Position numbers and translations under genes: made by a program. Below, piece after piece: positions 22,820-35,228 of a DNA stretch of 64,000 nt. Origin of the DNA: Rutstroemia sp. NJR-2017a BVV2 (taxonomy: Eukaryota; Ascomycota; Leotiomycetes; Helotiales; Rutstroemiaceae); contig NJPS01000048.1 of the NCBI GenBank assembly GCA_002946415.1, positions 1,240,001 to 1,304,000 on the forward strand, given 5' to 3'. The notes beneath the pieces were generated by a model. The model searched no databases and had not been told where the DNA came from. It worked only from the letters and a program-made list of their open reading frames with translations. Positions within the stretch are counted from its first letter, which is position 1, and each line of letters begins with the position of its first letter.

Positions 22820-24480
22820 ATGCTCCCAAACAACACAAATGCCGACACTGGCGCGAAGCGTCGCGCTTGCGATGAATGTAGTGAGTGCAGCCTTGGTCTT
22901 TCACCGACATTTAATCACTAATCACACAACATAGGATCAAGAAAACTTGCATGTTCGAAGCACGCAGATGGATGCGAAAGATGCAAGCGGGAGGACATAG
23001 TATGTCATTATTCAGAGCAGAAACCTATGGGTCGCCCCCGAAAGCGACAGTTTATCGAATCTGCGAGGGATGAGCCGACTACTGCCCAGACTCAACAAAA
23101 TGAAAGCTGTCAGGACTCTTACGCAGTGCCATTAATCGATGACTTCAGCGGCTACAATGATAGTCATATTATAGAGCCGTACTTCACCGACATGGACCCC
23201 TTACAACTACTGCCTATGGAAGGACAAAACCTTGACGTCTCGAGTGGCTCTGGGCTCCCAACTATGAACGATGGACAGCTGTCATGGCAGTTTGGAATTC
23301 GTGACTCTACTACCACTCATCCAATTGACTTTAGTGATATAGATGTAAATGTAGGGGCTAACGGCGTGATCTCCGTGGATCGAGAGCCTCAATTGTCTAC
23401 ATCTCCCGACCCTTCGTCTTCCAATAGCAACGGACTTCTTGAGAATTCTACAGTTTCTTGCAGCTGTTTGGCATTAATGTATCTATCACTCGCAGCCCTG
23501 CAACAATTTCCGAGTGACATAACCAAGGCTCTCCAAGTAGTTCGCGCGGCTGCTGCAACAGCAGGGAAGTCTATCTGGGTACGTATCTTCCTTATGGTAT
23601 TGCCTTGTGATTTGATATGGAACTTTCTTTGGTGATGCGAATACACTAGGGGGTGCAATAATATTTGGATTAACGTTCGAATTCCGAATTTTGATTATGT
23701 CTTCTCTAGCCAGAAACGACATCAGATTATTGAACCCTGCTTCGAGCATTGAAGATCCGGGCATCTGGCTATGAAGTGAATTACTCGGAAGTTCAATGAG
23801 ATATCAAAATCTTCGAATTTGGTTTTCGTCCCTGAATTCGTACCCCCTATTTATGTGACTCTCTTATCTACATGTCGCGCTACTCATAACTTATTCTAAT
23901 TCTTACATGGCAGTGTCCTGTCTGTGGCGCCGTCACATTGACAAGCGGAACGCCGCCTATCGAAGCCTTTCAGAACACTATGCTTCTTGGAACAATACTC
24001 CCTATCATAGCCAATGGCTACGGTCGGCTACTAAAGATGATCGATGACGAAACAGCTAACGCCATCGCAACTGGCCAAACCAAAAGATTTGAGTACCTTG
24101 AGTATGGAGGTCTATGTGAGAGGCAAAAGCCACTTCTAGAGTCTGTAGAGTGCATAGGGAAAGCATTGCCACTTGCAAACAAAGAGATGCAGCCTGCGGA
24201 GTGGCGAAGGACTGTGCGTGCTTTACTGCGTGTCGATATATACGGCCACGAGCAACCGGGTTTCGAGGTGAGAGGCCTTAAAGACATCCTTACAGAGATG
24301 GAGCATCGACAAAACGCTCGTCACGATATCCTAGATGCCCAAGCAGCAGCAGGCCTACCGCTACCGGAAGGACATTTTCCAGACTTGAAAGGCAGCCTTT
24401 GTTTGGGGGAGCGGACACGAGGCTGCATGGAAATTCTCAAAATGGCAAAAGTCGCCATCGATAGTATTATTATTGCGTAG
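22820..24480 (+). CDS. Zn2Cys6 transcription factor with AT-hook-like motif
   Basis: Exons 22820-22880, 22935-23578 and 23914-24480 give 423 residues. Intron 1 splits the zinc cluster; the joined sequence has Cys at 17, 20, 27, 34, 37 and 44 (C-x2-C-x6-C-x6-C-x2-C-x6-C). It is followed directly by MGRPRKRQF, an AT-hook-like minor-groove motif. The C-terminal half begins with CPVCGAV after intron 2 and continues PPIEAFQNTMLLGTILPIIA and a long helical part. This matches a group of fungal binuclear zinc cluster regulators of unknown targets. Intron 2 is 335 nt, much longer than most here; reading through it gives a protein ending soon after residue 235 that keeps the DNA-binding part. It acts in the nucleus; targets cannot be told from the sequence. 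Confidence 0.88.
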
Positions 24481-24952
24481 AAGGCTGCGAATGATTCACT
24501 ACCCAGTGCGTAACCGCCCGGTCTGGTAGCTGCTTGCTGAGCACAACGGACGACTTGATAGCGCCACGCTTTGAGCTGGCTGTGGCTCGTTTTTACAAAT
24601 TCCCGAGCACGAAGCTTCAAGAGAACTCATATTCCGAAGAGCCTCCAGCTTTCCAGCTTTCTAGTTGGATTCAATGCATATCTGATCAAATGCTACAATG
24701 CCTACGAACCATTTGCCACATCTATATGGGCCTCTTTGAGCGATGCCTTCGGTCAAGTAGGAGAAGAACAGCCATGGGACGGAGAGGTCGCTGTGAGGTG
24801 CATTTTGTTGATATCCATCACAATGACTCGGCCTCCCTAACGAGCCTGCATCTGCTTACAAAGCTATAAAACGTTTTATGGATATCACGGCTTTCACTAT
24901 GGTCTCAATATACAAACAACTTAGACCTACACATCCAACCATCTGGTGGTGT
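24481..24952. other. Intergenic stretch
   Basis: Convergent 3' flanks of the Zn2Cys6 gene and the HeLo/pseudokinase gene. Nothing else is seen. Confidence 0.5.
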
Positions 24953-26832
24953 CTAAACCCTCAAACTTTCCAAGCTCCCCACCACAAATTCAAAAAGCTG
25001 GCCAACTTCCGCACTACCCAAATCCTCCCTAACACACAAACACCTCTCCACAACCTCTCTATACACCCTTCCTGTTTTGCTTCCTAAACCCGGCACCAAG
25101 TTCTGCAGAACCATCTTATCTCGAAACCGCTCTGCACTATAATGACTCTTATGATATGTCTGCAACGTCTTCCACAAGCCTATTTCCAGTAATATCAAGC
25201 CCAATGAATAAATATCATAGGGTTTGCAGTACGGTTTCCGGGGCATGGCCATGCTGGTATTCAAAGACGACGGATGCCGATGCAGATCTTCAGCGGTCGA
25301 GTTCTTTGAAGCAATAGACATCTCGCCCATCTGGTCGGGACGTGAAGCGTCGAAGCCGAGAAGATAGGGCGTTGATATATCAGGGATATTCGAAGCAGCA
25401 GTCGTGACCGTGGAAGATCTGCTATATGCGGAGGGGAAAAAGAGGATATTGGAAGAACAGAGATTCTTATGCAGCCAGTCAAGCGAGTGGAGCGACCAGA
25501 GTGCAACAGCTAGGGTATGCGCTAGCTTGAAGCGATCACCCAGATCAGGGGTCCGGAAATCATTGCTGAGAATCAAGGAGTTGAGGGTTGAGGATGAGGT
25601 ATGTGAGGACGGGGTTGCGTAGATCAGTCCATAGCGCGAGGAACCGCTGTCGTCGGTATAGCCGAGACAATCGACGGTGTGAAGATCTGGATGGCGGTTT
25701 GAAGCGCTGTGGATCATGCGCGCAAGGTCGTCGATGCGACGGAGGTGATTGAGTCGTGTATCTAGATCTTCTTTGTCGTAGTCTACCCATTCTACCACTA
25801 TTGCCTGCGGTTCCGCTAATGACGGATTCGAGTACGTGCCGTGTACTCTGCTCGCCTCCCTGTTCGTGATCTTTAACGCCGATCGCTGAATTTTGAGCGC
25901 ATATGTAGGCTTGAAATTCTTTGTATCTTTCTCGTCAAGATTGATTCTCAGCTGCTTGAGACTGGCTGAGACATTTAAGCCTGGGTATACTCCGCTACTG
26001 GCTGACTCCAGCATATTAAGTTTGCCCAAGTCCCGATGCGCGTCTTCTAGTAACTCGTTCGTCCATGTACGATGCAATGTTGCCAGTCTCGATGGCGGAA
26101 ATAGCTGTTCCAACCCATCATTATAATCCTTCAAATCCTGTAGCAAAACCACAAACTTCTCCTTATCCCCAATAACCCACTTTACCCTCCTTGACAATTC
26201 CGTCCTCAAACTCAACTTCCCTATTCCCATCCCACCACTTTCCCTCTCCTTCTCCTCACCTACCGGCTCTTCCAAAACACCATACCTCTCCTTCAACCTC
26301 TGAAAGTCCGTGATGGTCCTGTACAATTCACTTAAGATCTCCATCGCCAACGCGCGCATGCGTTCGTTTCCCATTCCTTCTGATAACCGCGCTTCAAATT
26401 CCCCTTCCAGGACGCCCCATTCGCGGCCCCAGACGAGGAGCCGCATTTCCTCGATGCGGATCTTGCAGATGAGACGCTCCGAGTCGCGGGTCAGGTGAGA
26501 AGCGGTGGTGAAGAGGGAGTAGGCTTTTATGCAGCCAGAGAAGATTTCTAGGGATAATGGTTAATGGATTGAGGATGGGTAGGCGACGGGACATTGCGGT
26601 GACAGAAAAGGGTGAAAGGAGTAATAATATCGAAGCAGAGAGATGGGTGATGAAGTGACTAGAACTAAAAGCCAAACATATACCACGAGCACTAAACTCG
26701 TCCAGCGCAGCACGAACTGAAGGATACAACCGCACGGAACACATGATCAAGAAGTAGTAGTAAATAACACTCACGCCCCAGGACGCCCACAGCGCCAACA
26801 ATAGAAAGCGCCGTGCCGAGAACTTCAGCCAT
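24953..26832 (-). CDS. HeLo-like domain protein with C-terminal degenerate kinase fold
   Basis: Exons 26775-26832, 26684-26716 and 24953-26547 encode 561 residues. The N-terminus MAEVLGTALSIVGAVGVLG, then ALDEFSARGEIFSG and ERLICKIRIEEMRLLVWGRE, fits the HeLo (prion-inhibition and propagation) helical domain known from HET-s-like and NLR-type fungal proteins. The C-terminal half resembles a protein kinase without its active site. In LHSLDWLHKNLCSSNILFF the HRD aspartate position holds Asn, and DFG is replaced by LLGFDAS. YDIYSLGLILLEIGLWK matches the end of the kinase fold. No STAND/NLR ATPase follows. HeLo domains can form membrane pores in cell-death responses; a role in heterokaryon or innate immunity is inference only. 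The start is an ATG with good family fit. Confidence 0.82.
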
Positions 26833-27733
26833 GATTGCAGCAATCAAGAATCACTCTACTAGAACCGCACACATACACCGTAGACTCTAGACATTCCTGT
26901 AAGGTGGGGTAGGTTGCACATCAGTCGAATTCACTTGTGCGTAGATATACAAAAACATATACAATGAGTTCCAATTATCTTCAAGAAGTAGGTGAATGAA
27001 AGATATAAAGACACGAGTCTTGACAAATCAAAATCGGGACCAAAATAGTCCAGTAAGAAGAGGACTTTTTTCAAGAGTGGCTGATAGGGATCAGCAATGC
27101 AAGTGCGGGTCATGCGTATGCGGCTGTGCCCGGTATCTGCCCCTCATAGCTAAACTGCGTAGGGTTGTTCCGTGGTAAAGAGTTCTCGTCCAGGACTATT
27201 CGTAGCAAGTTCTTCTCCAGGGAACCAGAAATGCTTCGACTTGGACAATTGCGGGCCTGGAGCTGCCGAAGAAGAATCGGCCTCCTTTTCCCTCGAACCT
27301 CCTCGCCCTTAAAACAATGATCTAGTTTCACATAATGGCCAAGCTTCAGACATTGTCCTTAGCTCCGTATAGAAGACAACTTTTCGTGCTCGATGATGGT
27401 CTTGGTATCTCTCAGGAGAAATGGCTACCAAGCAGTCGCTTTATTGTAGGAGATCCGCTCCTGTTATTTTCCATCATCTACCATGAAATATTGCTATCTT
27501 GAAATTTACATTTTGAAAATTCGATGCTATGATTTGAAACAAGCCCCCTTGTTTCTGTGAATAATCTCTTATTTCTCTCATGAGAGGGAGAAAGATCACA
27601 GTAAACCTATCCATCAATAACAAGCTGAACTCCGCCTGAAATGCAGGGCTTCCCGTTTACTCTTTTTCCAGAACCTTCATTCCTGACCTTCCTCTCTTTG
27701 GCCCCACCATAGCTAACACAGTCAGTAGCCAGC
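26833..27733. other. Intergenic stretch
   Basis: Upstream region of the HeLo/pseudokinase gene and 3' flank of the ERV29 gene. Short open frames only; none supported. Confidence 0.5.
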
Positions 27734-28869
<1,136 letters not shown>

Positions 28870-29736
28870 GGTCGCAAGATCTTGGTGAAGTTGCACCAGG
28901 CTAACAAAACTCCTGTATGAGATGGGGAGGATATCCTCAATACACAATATAATATTTGGTATCTACCGAGGAGAGCAATTGAATAGACTGAGCGAGAACG
29001 AGAAGGAGAAGGAGAGAGAGAAGGTTAAAGATGGTGAATGAGGTGAGGCCGTTGGAGTTTAAGGTTACTATGGATCTCGGTAGAGCAAACTGTCCTTTCA
29101 GGGTCGGAAAACTCTCTACGGAGGACCTACAACCGTCCATTACCTTATTTATTCTTAGGTGCCTTCCTTAAGGAATCTAGCAGATCAGGTGAACTTGCAC
29201 CAAAATGCTCGTACCTTGTTCATTCGTATCGCCTTTTGAGGCCTGAAAGGGTGAAAGGGGTTAAAGGTTCACCTTGTTGTCGATAATCTCATTCATGTAT
29301 GCACAAAGAGTAGTTAGTATTTATTTATCTTTTTCTAGCTATTTTCTATCATATTCATTTCTACAACACTGTGTGGTTCCGCACTTGATAATCGACCGAA
29401 GTTCATCGGGCAGGTTTCAGCTTTTAGAGTTGTGGTCCCAGCTTTCTCCGAGCCATAGAACACGTCTAGAATGCCAATCAATTGTCCTCTCACGACTCTT
29501 GAGATCCGGTTAAACCCATAGGGATGGAAATAGGAGTAACAATCCTATAGCTCCATTGACCATACGTCATGAAAGGAATTATGCTCAATTTTCACAAACT
29601 CCATCCTCCCGTTCGAGTAATCGAATCCCCCTGTTCTAAAACAATATCCACTCGCTACCTAGGTATAACGCCCTAATCATAGTTGGTAGCAATAGATCCA
29701 GCCAAAAAAGTAACCCTAATACGAAACAAGACCTTA
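28870..29736. other. Intergenic stretch
   Basis: Promoter and 5' leader of ERV29 (pyrimidine-rich on the minus strand at 28980-29020) and 3' flank of the verprolin gene. No further gene is seen. Confidence 0.5.
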
Positions 29737-31236
29737 CTAAAAAGCACTCAAATCCAATGGAACACTGCTCCCACGCCCTGCACGATATTTCTTGGTACCC
29801 CCCACAAATTCTTTTGGCTTCGGGAACTCGGATTCGTCCGCGAACTTCCAGCGAGAATCATTGATGACAAGTCTTCTATTCGGACTGGCATTCTTCGGTA
29901 AGCTTCCATTCGAGGACAGAGTATAAGAGCTAGAGTCTATCGCATGACTCCTGCCCAGGTTCTGACTTTGACTCCTCGACATCGGTGCTGCCGGCGCCGG
30001 CGGAGCTGGGGAAGGGGGCAATGGGGGTGAAACGGCTCTGAAAGAAGGTGTAGGGGGTCCGTTAGACGGTGGAGGAGGAGGTGGGGGAGGAGCTCCCATT
30101 GGTGACACTTGGCCAGCAGCGCGAATTGCCGCCTGCATCGCAAGACTTGGACCTCCTCCATTCGTTGCAGGTGGGGAAGTTGGAGGTAGAGGCGGTGGAG
30201 GTGGCGCATGTGATTGGGGCGGACCGCTGGGTGGACGAGGAACAGGAGAAGGTGGTGGTGGAGGAGCAGGAGCGGCAGGCGGAGGAGGCGCTAATGAAGA
30301 AGGCGGAGGTGGTGCGAAAGTTGGAGGAGGTGGTGGTGTTGCCGAGGCACCTGAAAAAGCAGCCGATGAAGGCTTTCGTGAACCCGGAGGTGGTGGGGGA
30401 GGTTTCTTCCCGATCGGAGGTGGAGGCCCCTTTAGAGATGCCGAAGATGGAGAACGAGGTACTGAAGGCGCTCCCGTCTTTCGTAGATTGGCAATTGAGG
30501 GAACAAACGCAGGCGTACTGACAGCTGTTTGGTTCGGTGGCCTGACATTTGGTAAGGGTGGAGCTGCCCCTGTCGGAGGTCTCGGTGCAGCCATGCTAGG
30601 GGGCTTGGGTACAGAACTATGTGAAGATTCCGGATCTGATGCGTATGAAGATTCTCGGTTTGCTAAAATATGTCAGAACTGGTCGTAGATTAAAAAATGT
30701 ATGAACATACCCCCTGTATCAACTCCTCCGCCTCGTTTCTTTAATTTCGGTATGCCACCAGCGAAGATTCCTGCTAATTGGGGTGGCTGTTCCATTCCTG
30801 TAGCGCCGCTGCTATCTCTATCTTGATCACTATTGCTTCGGCCTCTGTTTCCGCCCGGCACAGGTGGTGCGAGTCCTCCAGGGGGTTTCGCCATTCCCGG
30901 AACAGGCGGCGCACTCGCAAAAGATGCCGGACCAGAGCTTCCAGAAACTTTGCCTACGATGGGCGCCGACCGATCGTTCGTCACTGCTTTCTTCAAGGCT
31001 TTTCCCTTTGTGATATCTGAGAGTAGCGCGCCCTAGAGTTATGTTAGCGACACATGTTTACAAGACCAGTAAATCATTCCACTTGAGCACAAATTCTGAG
31101 AACTCACCCTATTTGTAGCGACTTTCGCGGGAGGTCTTGACGGCATACCTCCAGGCGGGGGAGGCCCTGGAGGAGGTGGTGGTCCCCCCAGTCCTCCTGG
31201 CGGAGGAGGGGGAGGAGGAGGTGGTGGTGGAGGCAT
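29737..31236 (-). CDS. VRP1: Verprolin (WIP-like) actin regulator
   Basis: Exons 31108-31236, 30711-31032 and 29737-30662 encode 458 residues. It opens with M followed by twelve Pro, then a WH2 actin-binding motif split by intron 1: NRGALLSDITKGKALKKAVT. The middle is proline-rich throughout with many PPPPP runs suited to profilin and SH3 binding. The C-terminus has RLVINDSRWKFADESEFPKP, the WASP-binding motif of the WIP/verprolin family, ending in GRGSSVPLDLSAF. Verprolin stabilises the yeast WASP homologue Las17 and promotes Arp2/3-dependent actin patches at endocytic sites. The repeats make length variation likely. A second short WH2-like LKKRGGG segment lies at the end of exon 2. Confidence 0.93.
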
Positions 31237-31638
31237 GCTGTCGCGATGTGACCGACGGTTGTTGCAAGGAGACAGTCGGTATGGCTTGGAAGTAGCTTTG
31301 CGATCGCAGACTCGGCCGTGGGTTTAGTTGAAAAGTATAAGAGACGAAGACTTAATGTACAAATGAATGTGGTATGGAGTACTCAAATGATTCAGAGAGA
31401 TGCCTAAACAAGCAACGTACTCAGTAGAAAGTTATCTCCGTTTCATTATGTTCGCGAGTGTTCGTCACAATTGTGGCGCATGAAATGCCAGCCTCGTCTA
31501 GTGGATGTGCAAGGATTAGGGGATCTACTATGCCGAGTGGCTTGAACGATTAGCTCTCAACAGCTTAAACTTTTACTACGACAGCAAACCTCAATTGCAC
31601 ATCACAACTTCAAAGGTATTGTGCGATAGACAGCAAAA
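31237..31638. other. Divergent promoter region
   Basis: 402 bp between the verprolin gene (minus) and the mitochondrial-type protein gene (plus). No other feature is seen. Confidence 0.5.
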
Positions 31639-32922
31639 ATGTCGAAACGTTTATTGAATCGTCGGTCAGATATTTGCAGTTTATGCGACTTTGCAGGAGC
31701 ACGCCAATTTCCCCTTGGACAGCCCCGTCTGACCCCAAGAGCTTTCGACAACCCCCGCACCTTTACTACCAGCAGGAAACATGCAACCAAACCAAGAAGG
31801 GTTCACCCGCTGGTGCAACTGGAGCATTCAAGAAGAATCTCAAGTGCGCCGCCGCCACTGCAGCAAGAGCAGAATCCTCGGAGCCAACCTTCCCGACATA
31901 TCACAGAAGCGGAATTGAGGGAAGAATTGAAGCATGTAACCGCGGCCAGCAAGTCTCTGTTCGAACAGAATGCGATACCTTCGGATAGGGCCACCCTAGA
32001 GATTCTACAAAAATGTCAATTAATAGCAGCAGAGGTAGCCGGAGAGCCAGCGATACCTGCTCAAGAGAAGAAGGAATCTACTGCCGCAGCATCCCTACTC
32101 TCTTCAGTCGATTCAGCTGCCAAAAGAGTACGACTTTCCAAACTTTCGCGCGAGTCTCAACGACTGGTAGACGACCTCTCACAACTTCTTTACTCGATCG
32201 TTAGCCATCCCCTTATTTTCATTACACCAAAAATATTGGAAGTATACGTGAGCGCACAATCAAGTCTAGGCAAACCAAAAACGTTCCCCGAGGTGTTCCA
32301 CCAGTATGCGAACAAGCCATTACCCGTAGAGGGCTCCTCACCCGTACGATACAAGGCGCAAAATCCCAACAACGTCAACAATGCCATCGCCCAGGGCGTC
32401 GCAGACCAAGCGCTACAAACCGCCATCGATGCACGGGAACTCCACGTCGCCATGGGCATCGTCGACACATCCTACGCATTGCCAGCGTTCCGCCGTGCAA
32501 AATTCATCCGCAAAGGTCTAGTACCTAGTACTGGTGTGATCCTCGCGCCTGCCGCAGCCTATGCTCTTGCTTCGCAGGTCGCCATGTTCCAATCGACCAT
32601 GGAGACCAGCATGGCCACCAATGTTGCGTTTGCTGGAATTTTGGCATATTTGGGATTTACAGGGACGATAGGTTTGGTGGCTATTACGACAGCTAATGAT
32701 CAGATGGATCGAGTCACATGGATGCCGGGGATGCCGCTAAGAGAGCGGTGGATTCGGGAGGAAGAGAGGGCTGCGATAGATAAGATAGCGGGGTCATGGG
32801 GATTCCAAGAAAAGTGGCGGCAGGGGGAGGAAGAGGGGCAGGACTGGGAGCTGCTGCGGGAATGGATTGGTAATAAGGGGATGTTACTTGATGCGGTGGA
32901 GCTTATGGAGGGTATGGAGTAG
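31639..32922 (+). CDS. Probable mitochondrial membrane protein, unknown function
   Basis: A single exon of 427 residues from an ATG at 31639. The N-terminus is rich in Arg and Ser with few acids (MSKRLLNRRSDICSLCDFAG, later FTTSRKHATKPRRVHPLVQL), as in mitochondrial presequences. A helical charged region follows (ITEAELREELKHVTAASKSL). Then SLGKPKTFPEVFHQYANKPL and TSYALPAFRRAKFIRKGLVP come before two likely membrane spans (TGVILAPAAAYALASQV and TNVAFAGILAYLGFTGTIGL). The motif DQMDRVTWMPGMPLRERWIR follows the second span. The C-terminal part is acidic and rich in Trp and Glu. I recognise the general type as a conserved ascomycete protein but cannot name it. Inner-membrane location is an inference. 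Confidence 0.8.
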   Translation: MSKRLLNRRSDICSLCDFAGARQFPLGQPRLTPRAFDNPRTFTTSRKHATKPRRVHPLVQLEHSRRISSAPPPLQQEQNPRSQPSRHITEAELREELKHVTAASKSLFEQNAIPSDRATLEILQKCQLIAAEVAGEPAIPAQEKKESTAAASLLSSVDSAAKRVRLSKLSRESQRLVDDLSQLLYSIVSHPLIFITPKILEVYVSAQSSLGKPKTFPEVFHQYANKPLPVEGSSPVRYKAQNPNNVNNAIAQGVADQALQTAIDARELHVAMGIVDTSYALPAFRRAKFIRKGLVPSTGVILAPAAAYALASQVAMFQSTMETSMATNVAFAGILAYLGFTGTIGLVAITTANDQMDRVTWMPGMPLRERWIREEERAAIDKIAGSWGFQEKWRQGEEEGQDWELLREWIGNKGMLLDAVELMEGME

Positions 32923-33233
32923 CCCACCATATGGGGGATTGAAAACATACTACTCATAATTTTTCGGAACAGCAAAAGGAGAGGGGGGCTGAGATGAACG
33001 GACTGGACATGCTATTACCGCGTTGATTGATTCTTCCGCTAGTCGTCGATATGCCATCTTTCCAGCGTGGGAAGTTTGAAGTACCCCTGAACAGGGTTAA
33101 CCGGTAGGCCAAAACTAGCCGCTACCATGTTCATCACATGGCTGGGAGCCGCATATTTGATCGCATCTTAAAAGCTGTGCTTTTGGTTTTTTTTCCATTG
33201 ATCGCCTATCAAGCCTCTATCTATATGCCCCAA
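32923..33233. other. Intergenic stretch
   Basis: Convergent 3' flanks of the mitochondrial-type protein gene and the CHORD gene. Nothing else is seen. Confidence 0.5.
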
Positions 33234-34369
33234 TCATATGGCTCTCCCTGCTTTTCCCACCTGGATAATCTCTCCAGTCCTCTGTTCATCACTTCTCAGA
33301 ACTGGCCATGAAGCACCATCCGCCTTCACCAACGTAACTTCCAGTTTCGTGCCCATGATCTTTGACGTCGATGCCCCCGTGTCAATTGCACCGAATAGTG
33401 GAACTACGGTCTTGTATCGTTTAGGCACGGCGTCCGTGGTAGGTAAGTCGAGGGTGATCTCATGCGGAGATGAGAATTCGATCGTCGCTTTGTCTTTGTT
33501 GATCTTCTTAAGGAAGAATGATGCGATTACTGTAGTAGCCGTCTGGTAGAAGTCGTGTCTGCAATCAACCAAACATTAGTATCATATCATCCCAACCCCT
33601 ACCAATTCTCCCCCCTCCAAAAACAAGCACTCACCTAACCGTCTCCAACACCTCCTCCCCCCCATCCTCCCCGCCCTTCCCCTTTCCCTTCCCCCCACTC
33701 CCCACAAACAAATGCCTCTCCTTCGTCTTACACCCCTCAATCTTCATAAACTCATCAAACTCCAGCACCCTCCTCTTACAACACGTATAGCCCTTGCTCC
33801 CCTCGTGAAAAATCGGCGCGCCGGGATGGAACACGCATTTCTCGTCCGCGCGGTCTTTGCCATCGAACTGTTTCCCGCAGGCTTTGCGGCGGCAGGTCTT
33901 GCCTACCGGGATTTCCAGAGCCGGATCGTCGTCTTCGGATTCCGGGGCGGGGGGTGGTGGGGTCGGAGGGCTCTGCGGGGTAGAGACGGGGAGACGGGGG
34001 TTGGTGGAGGGGGTGGGCTGCGGTTGCGGTGAGGGCGAGGGAGAGACTTGCGCGGGGGCGTCGCCGGCGGGTTTCTTTTCGACTTGTGGGGGGTGGTCGG
34101 TCGTGCTGTGTTTGCCGGTTGTGCAGGGGGGGATGGAGAGGAATTCATCGAAGGTTAGGACGCGGGGTTTGCAGCACTTCCAGCCTGGATTAGAGAGATT
34201 GATGTTAGTTTACCCGAATGAGATTGAGATATGTTAGACGAGCAAGAACTGCCTCGAACTCACCCTTCTGACCCTCATGAAAGATCGGAGGTCCAGGATG
34301 GTACAGACAATCCTCCTCCGGATCAGTATACGTCTTTCCACAAGACTGATGAACACATTTTTGCGCCAT
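33234..34369 (-). CDS. CHORD and CS domain protein (Rar1/CHP1 type co-chaperone)
   Basis: Exons 34264-34369, 33635-34184 and 33234-33558 give 326 residues. Two zinc-binding CHORD domains are visible. The first starts MAQKCVHQSCGKTYTD and continues CLYHPGPPIFHEGQKG and WKCCKPRVLTFDEFL. The second is CRRKACGKQFDGKD, EKCVFHPGAPIFHEGSKG and YTCCKRRVLEFDEFM. They are separated by a Pro-rich linker. The C-terminal CS (p23-like) domain reads FYQTATTVIASFFLKKINKD to LVKADGASWPVL. Proteins of this type bind Hsp90 and work with Sgt1 in client folding. The first CHORD is interrupted by intron 1. The coding strand is strikingly C-rich in the linker and then G-rich before intron 2. It is divergent from the glutaredoxin-like gene. 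Confidence 0.94.
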
Positions 34370-34751
34370 ATTATATGCCGGTTTCTAAGCTCAATGCGAT
34401 GTAGTCGAAACAGAGAATACCGAAGAAACGAACCAAAAGCAATTGTGAGAGAAGCAAACTGTTCGAGATCAAAACGTTTTCTCCCAACTTTCTTCCTCCG
34501 CTTGCACGATTTCTAGAATCGTCCACCAAAGCCATCCCGTTCTGCCCATGTCCTCACCGCCCTTTTATCTCTTATCCTGGCGAAGCTCCGATCGATCGGT
34601 CCAACCTCTTACCCAAAATGGGCTAAGGATACGATGTGCATCCGGGAATCCTTCGAGAAATCGATCTCGTCCGCGCGTGTTTCTAAAACAGTAGAGCGGT
34701 ATCCTGGAAACTTGAGCCTCATTCGGTCAGAAGGACATCGCGGAAGGAAAT
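34370..34751. promoter_or_regulatory. Divergent promoter region
   Basis: 382 bp between the CHORD gene (minus) and the glutaredoxin-like gene (plus). No specific sites can be named with confidence. Confidence 0.4.
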
Positions 34752-35134
34752 ATGCATCCCACCATACGACTATTCCAAGCGTGCCAGATCACATTATTTA
34801 CAAGAGCTAATTGCTCGTTGTGTACGACTGCGAAGGACACTCTGTTTAAGGTTCGTGAGACTAGGCCTTTTGTGTATAAGGAGATCAATGTCATGGAGGC
34901 AGGGCAGACTCATTGGAAAGATCTTTACGAATTTGATACACCTGTAGTAAGTATTCGTCCAGTGGCTGGCCTAGTATGAGGTGCTGAGTTTTGTGTCAGA
35001 TACATGTCAGTAGCGAGAGTGTTGGTGAAGAGAAATCAGAGTTGGCGGCGGAAGCGAAGAAGTTGATGCATAGATTTACGGAGGAAGAAGTCAAAAGGAA
35101 AATGAACGAAGTGGAGGGCTCAGCTGCTGCTTAA
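34752..35134 (+). CDS. Glutaredoxin-like protein (DUF836 type)
   Basis: Two exons, 34752-34946 and 35000-35134, give 109 residues. The sequence ITLFTRANCSLCTTAKDTLF has the CxxC pair of a thioredoxin fold, and FDTPVIHVSS, formed across the splice site, supplies the cis-proline loop (TPV). This matches the small fungal glutaredoxin-like proteins related to yeast YDR286C. The N-terminal sequence MHPTIRLFQACQ is short and could help mitochondrial import. The C-terminus is a charged helix (EEEVKRKMNEVEGSAAA). Function beyond probable redox activity is not known. Confidence 0.88.
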
Positions 35135-35228
35135 TTCACAACAGACATCTTTGCCCTGCTCATACGTTTTGAGGTTACACAGTTGTTGTAATTCCGTGTT
35201 ACTACCACCTGTATACAAATGCTTTTGT

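Noticed and set aside
30069..30521. Plus-strand frame across the verprolin proline repeats
   Set aside because: It is the complement of proline codons and reads as low-complexity Glu/Val; the minus strand carries the WH2 and WASP-binding motifs.
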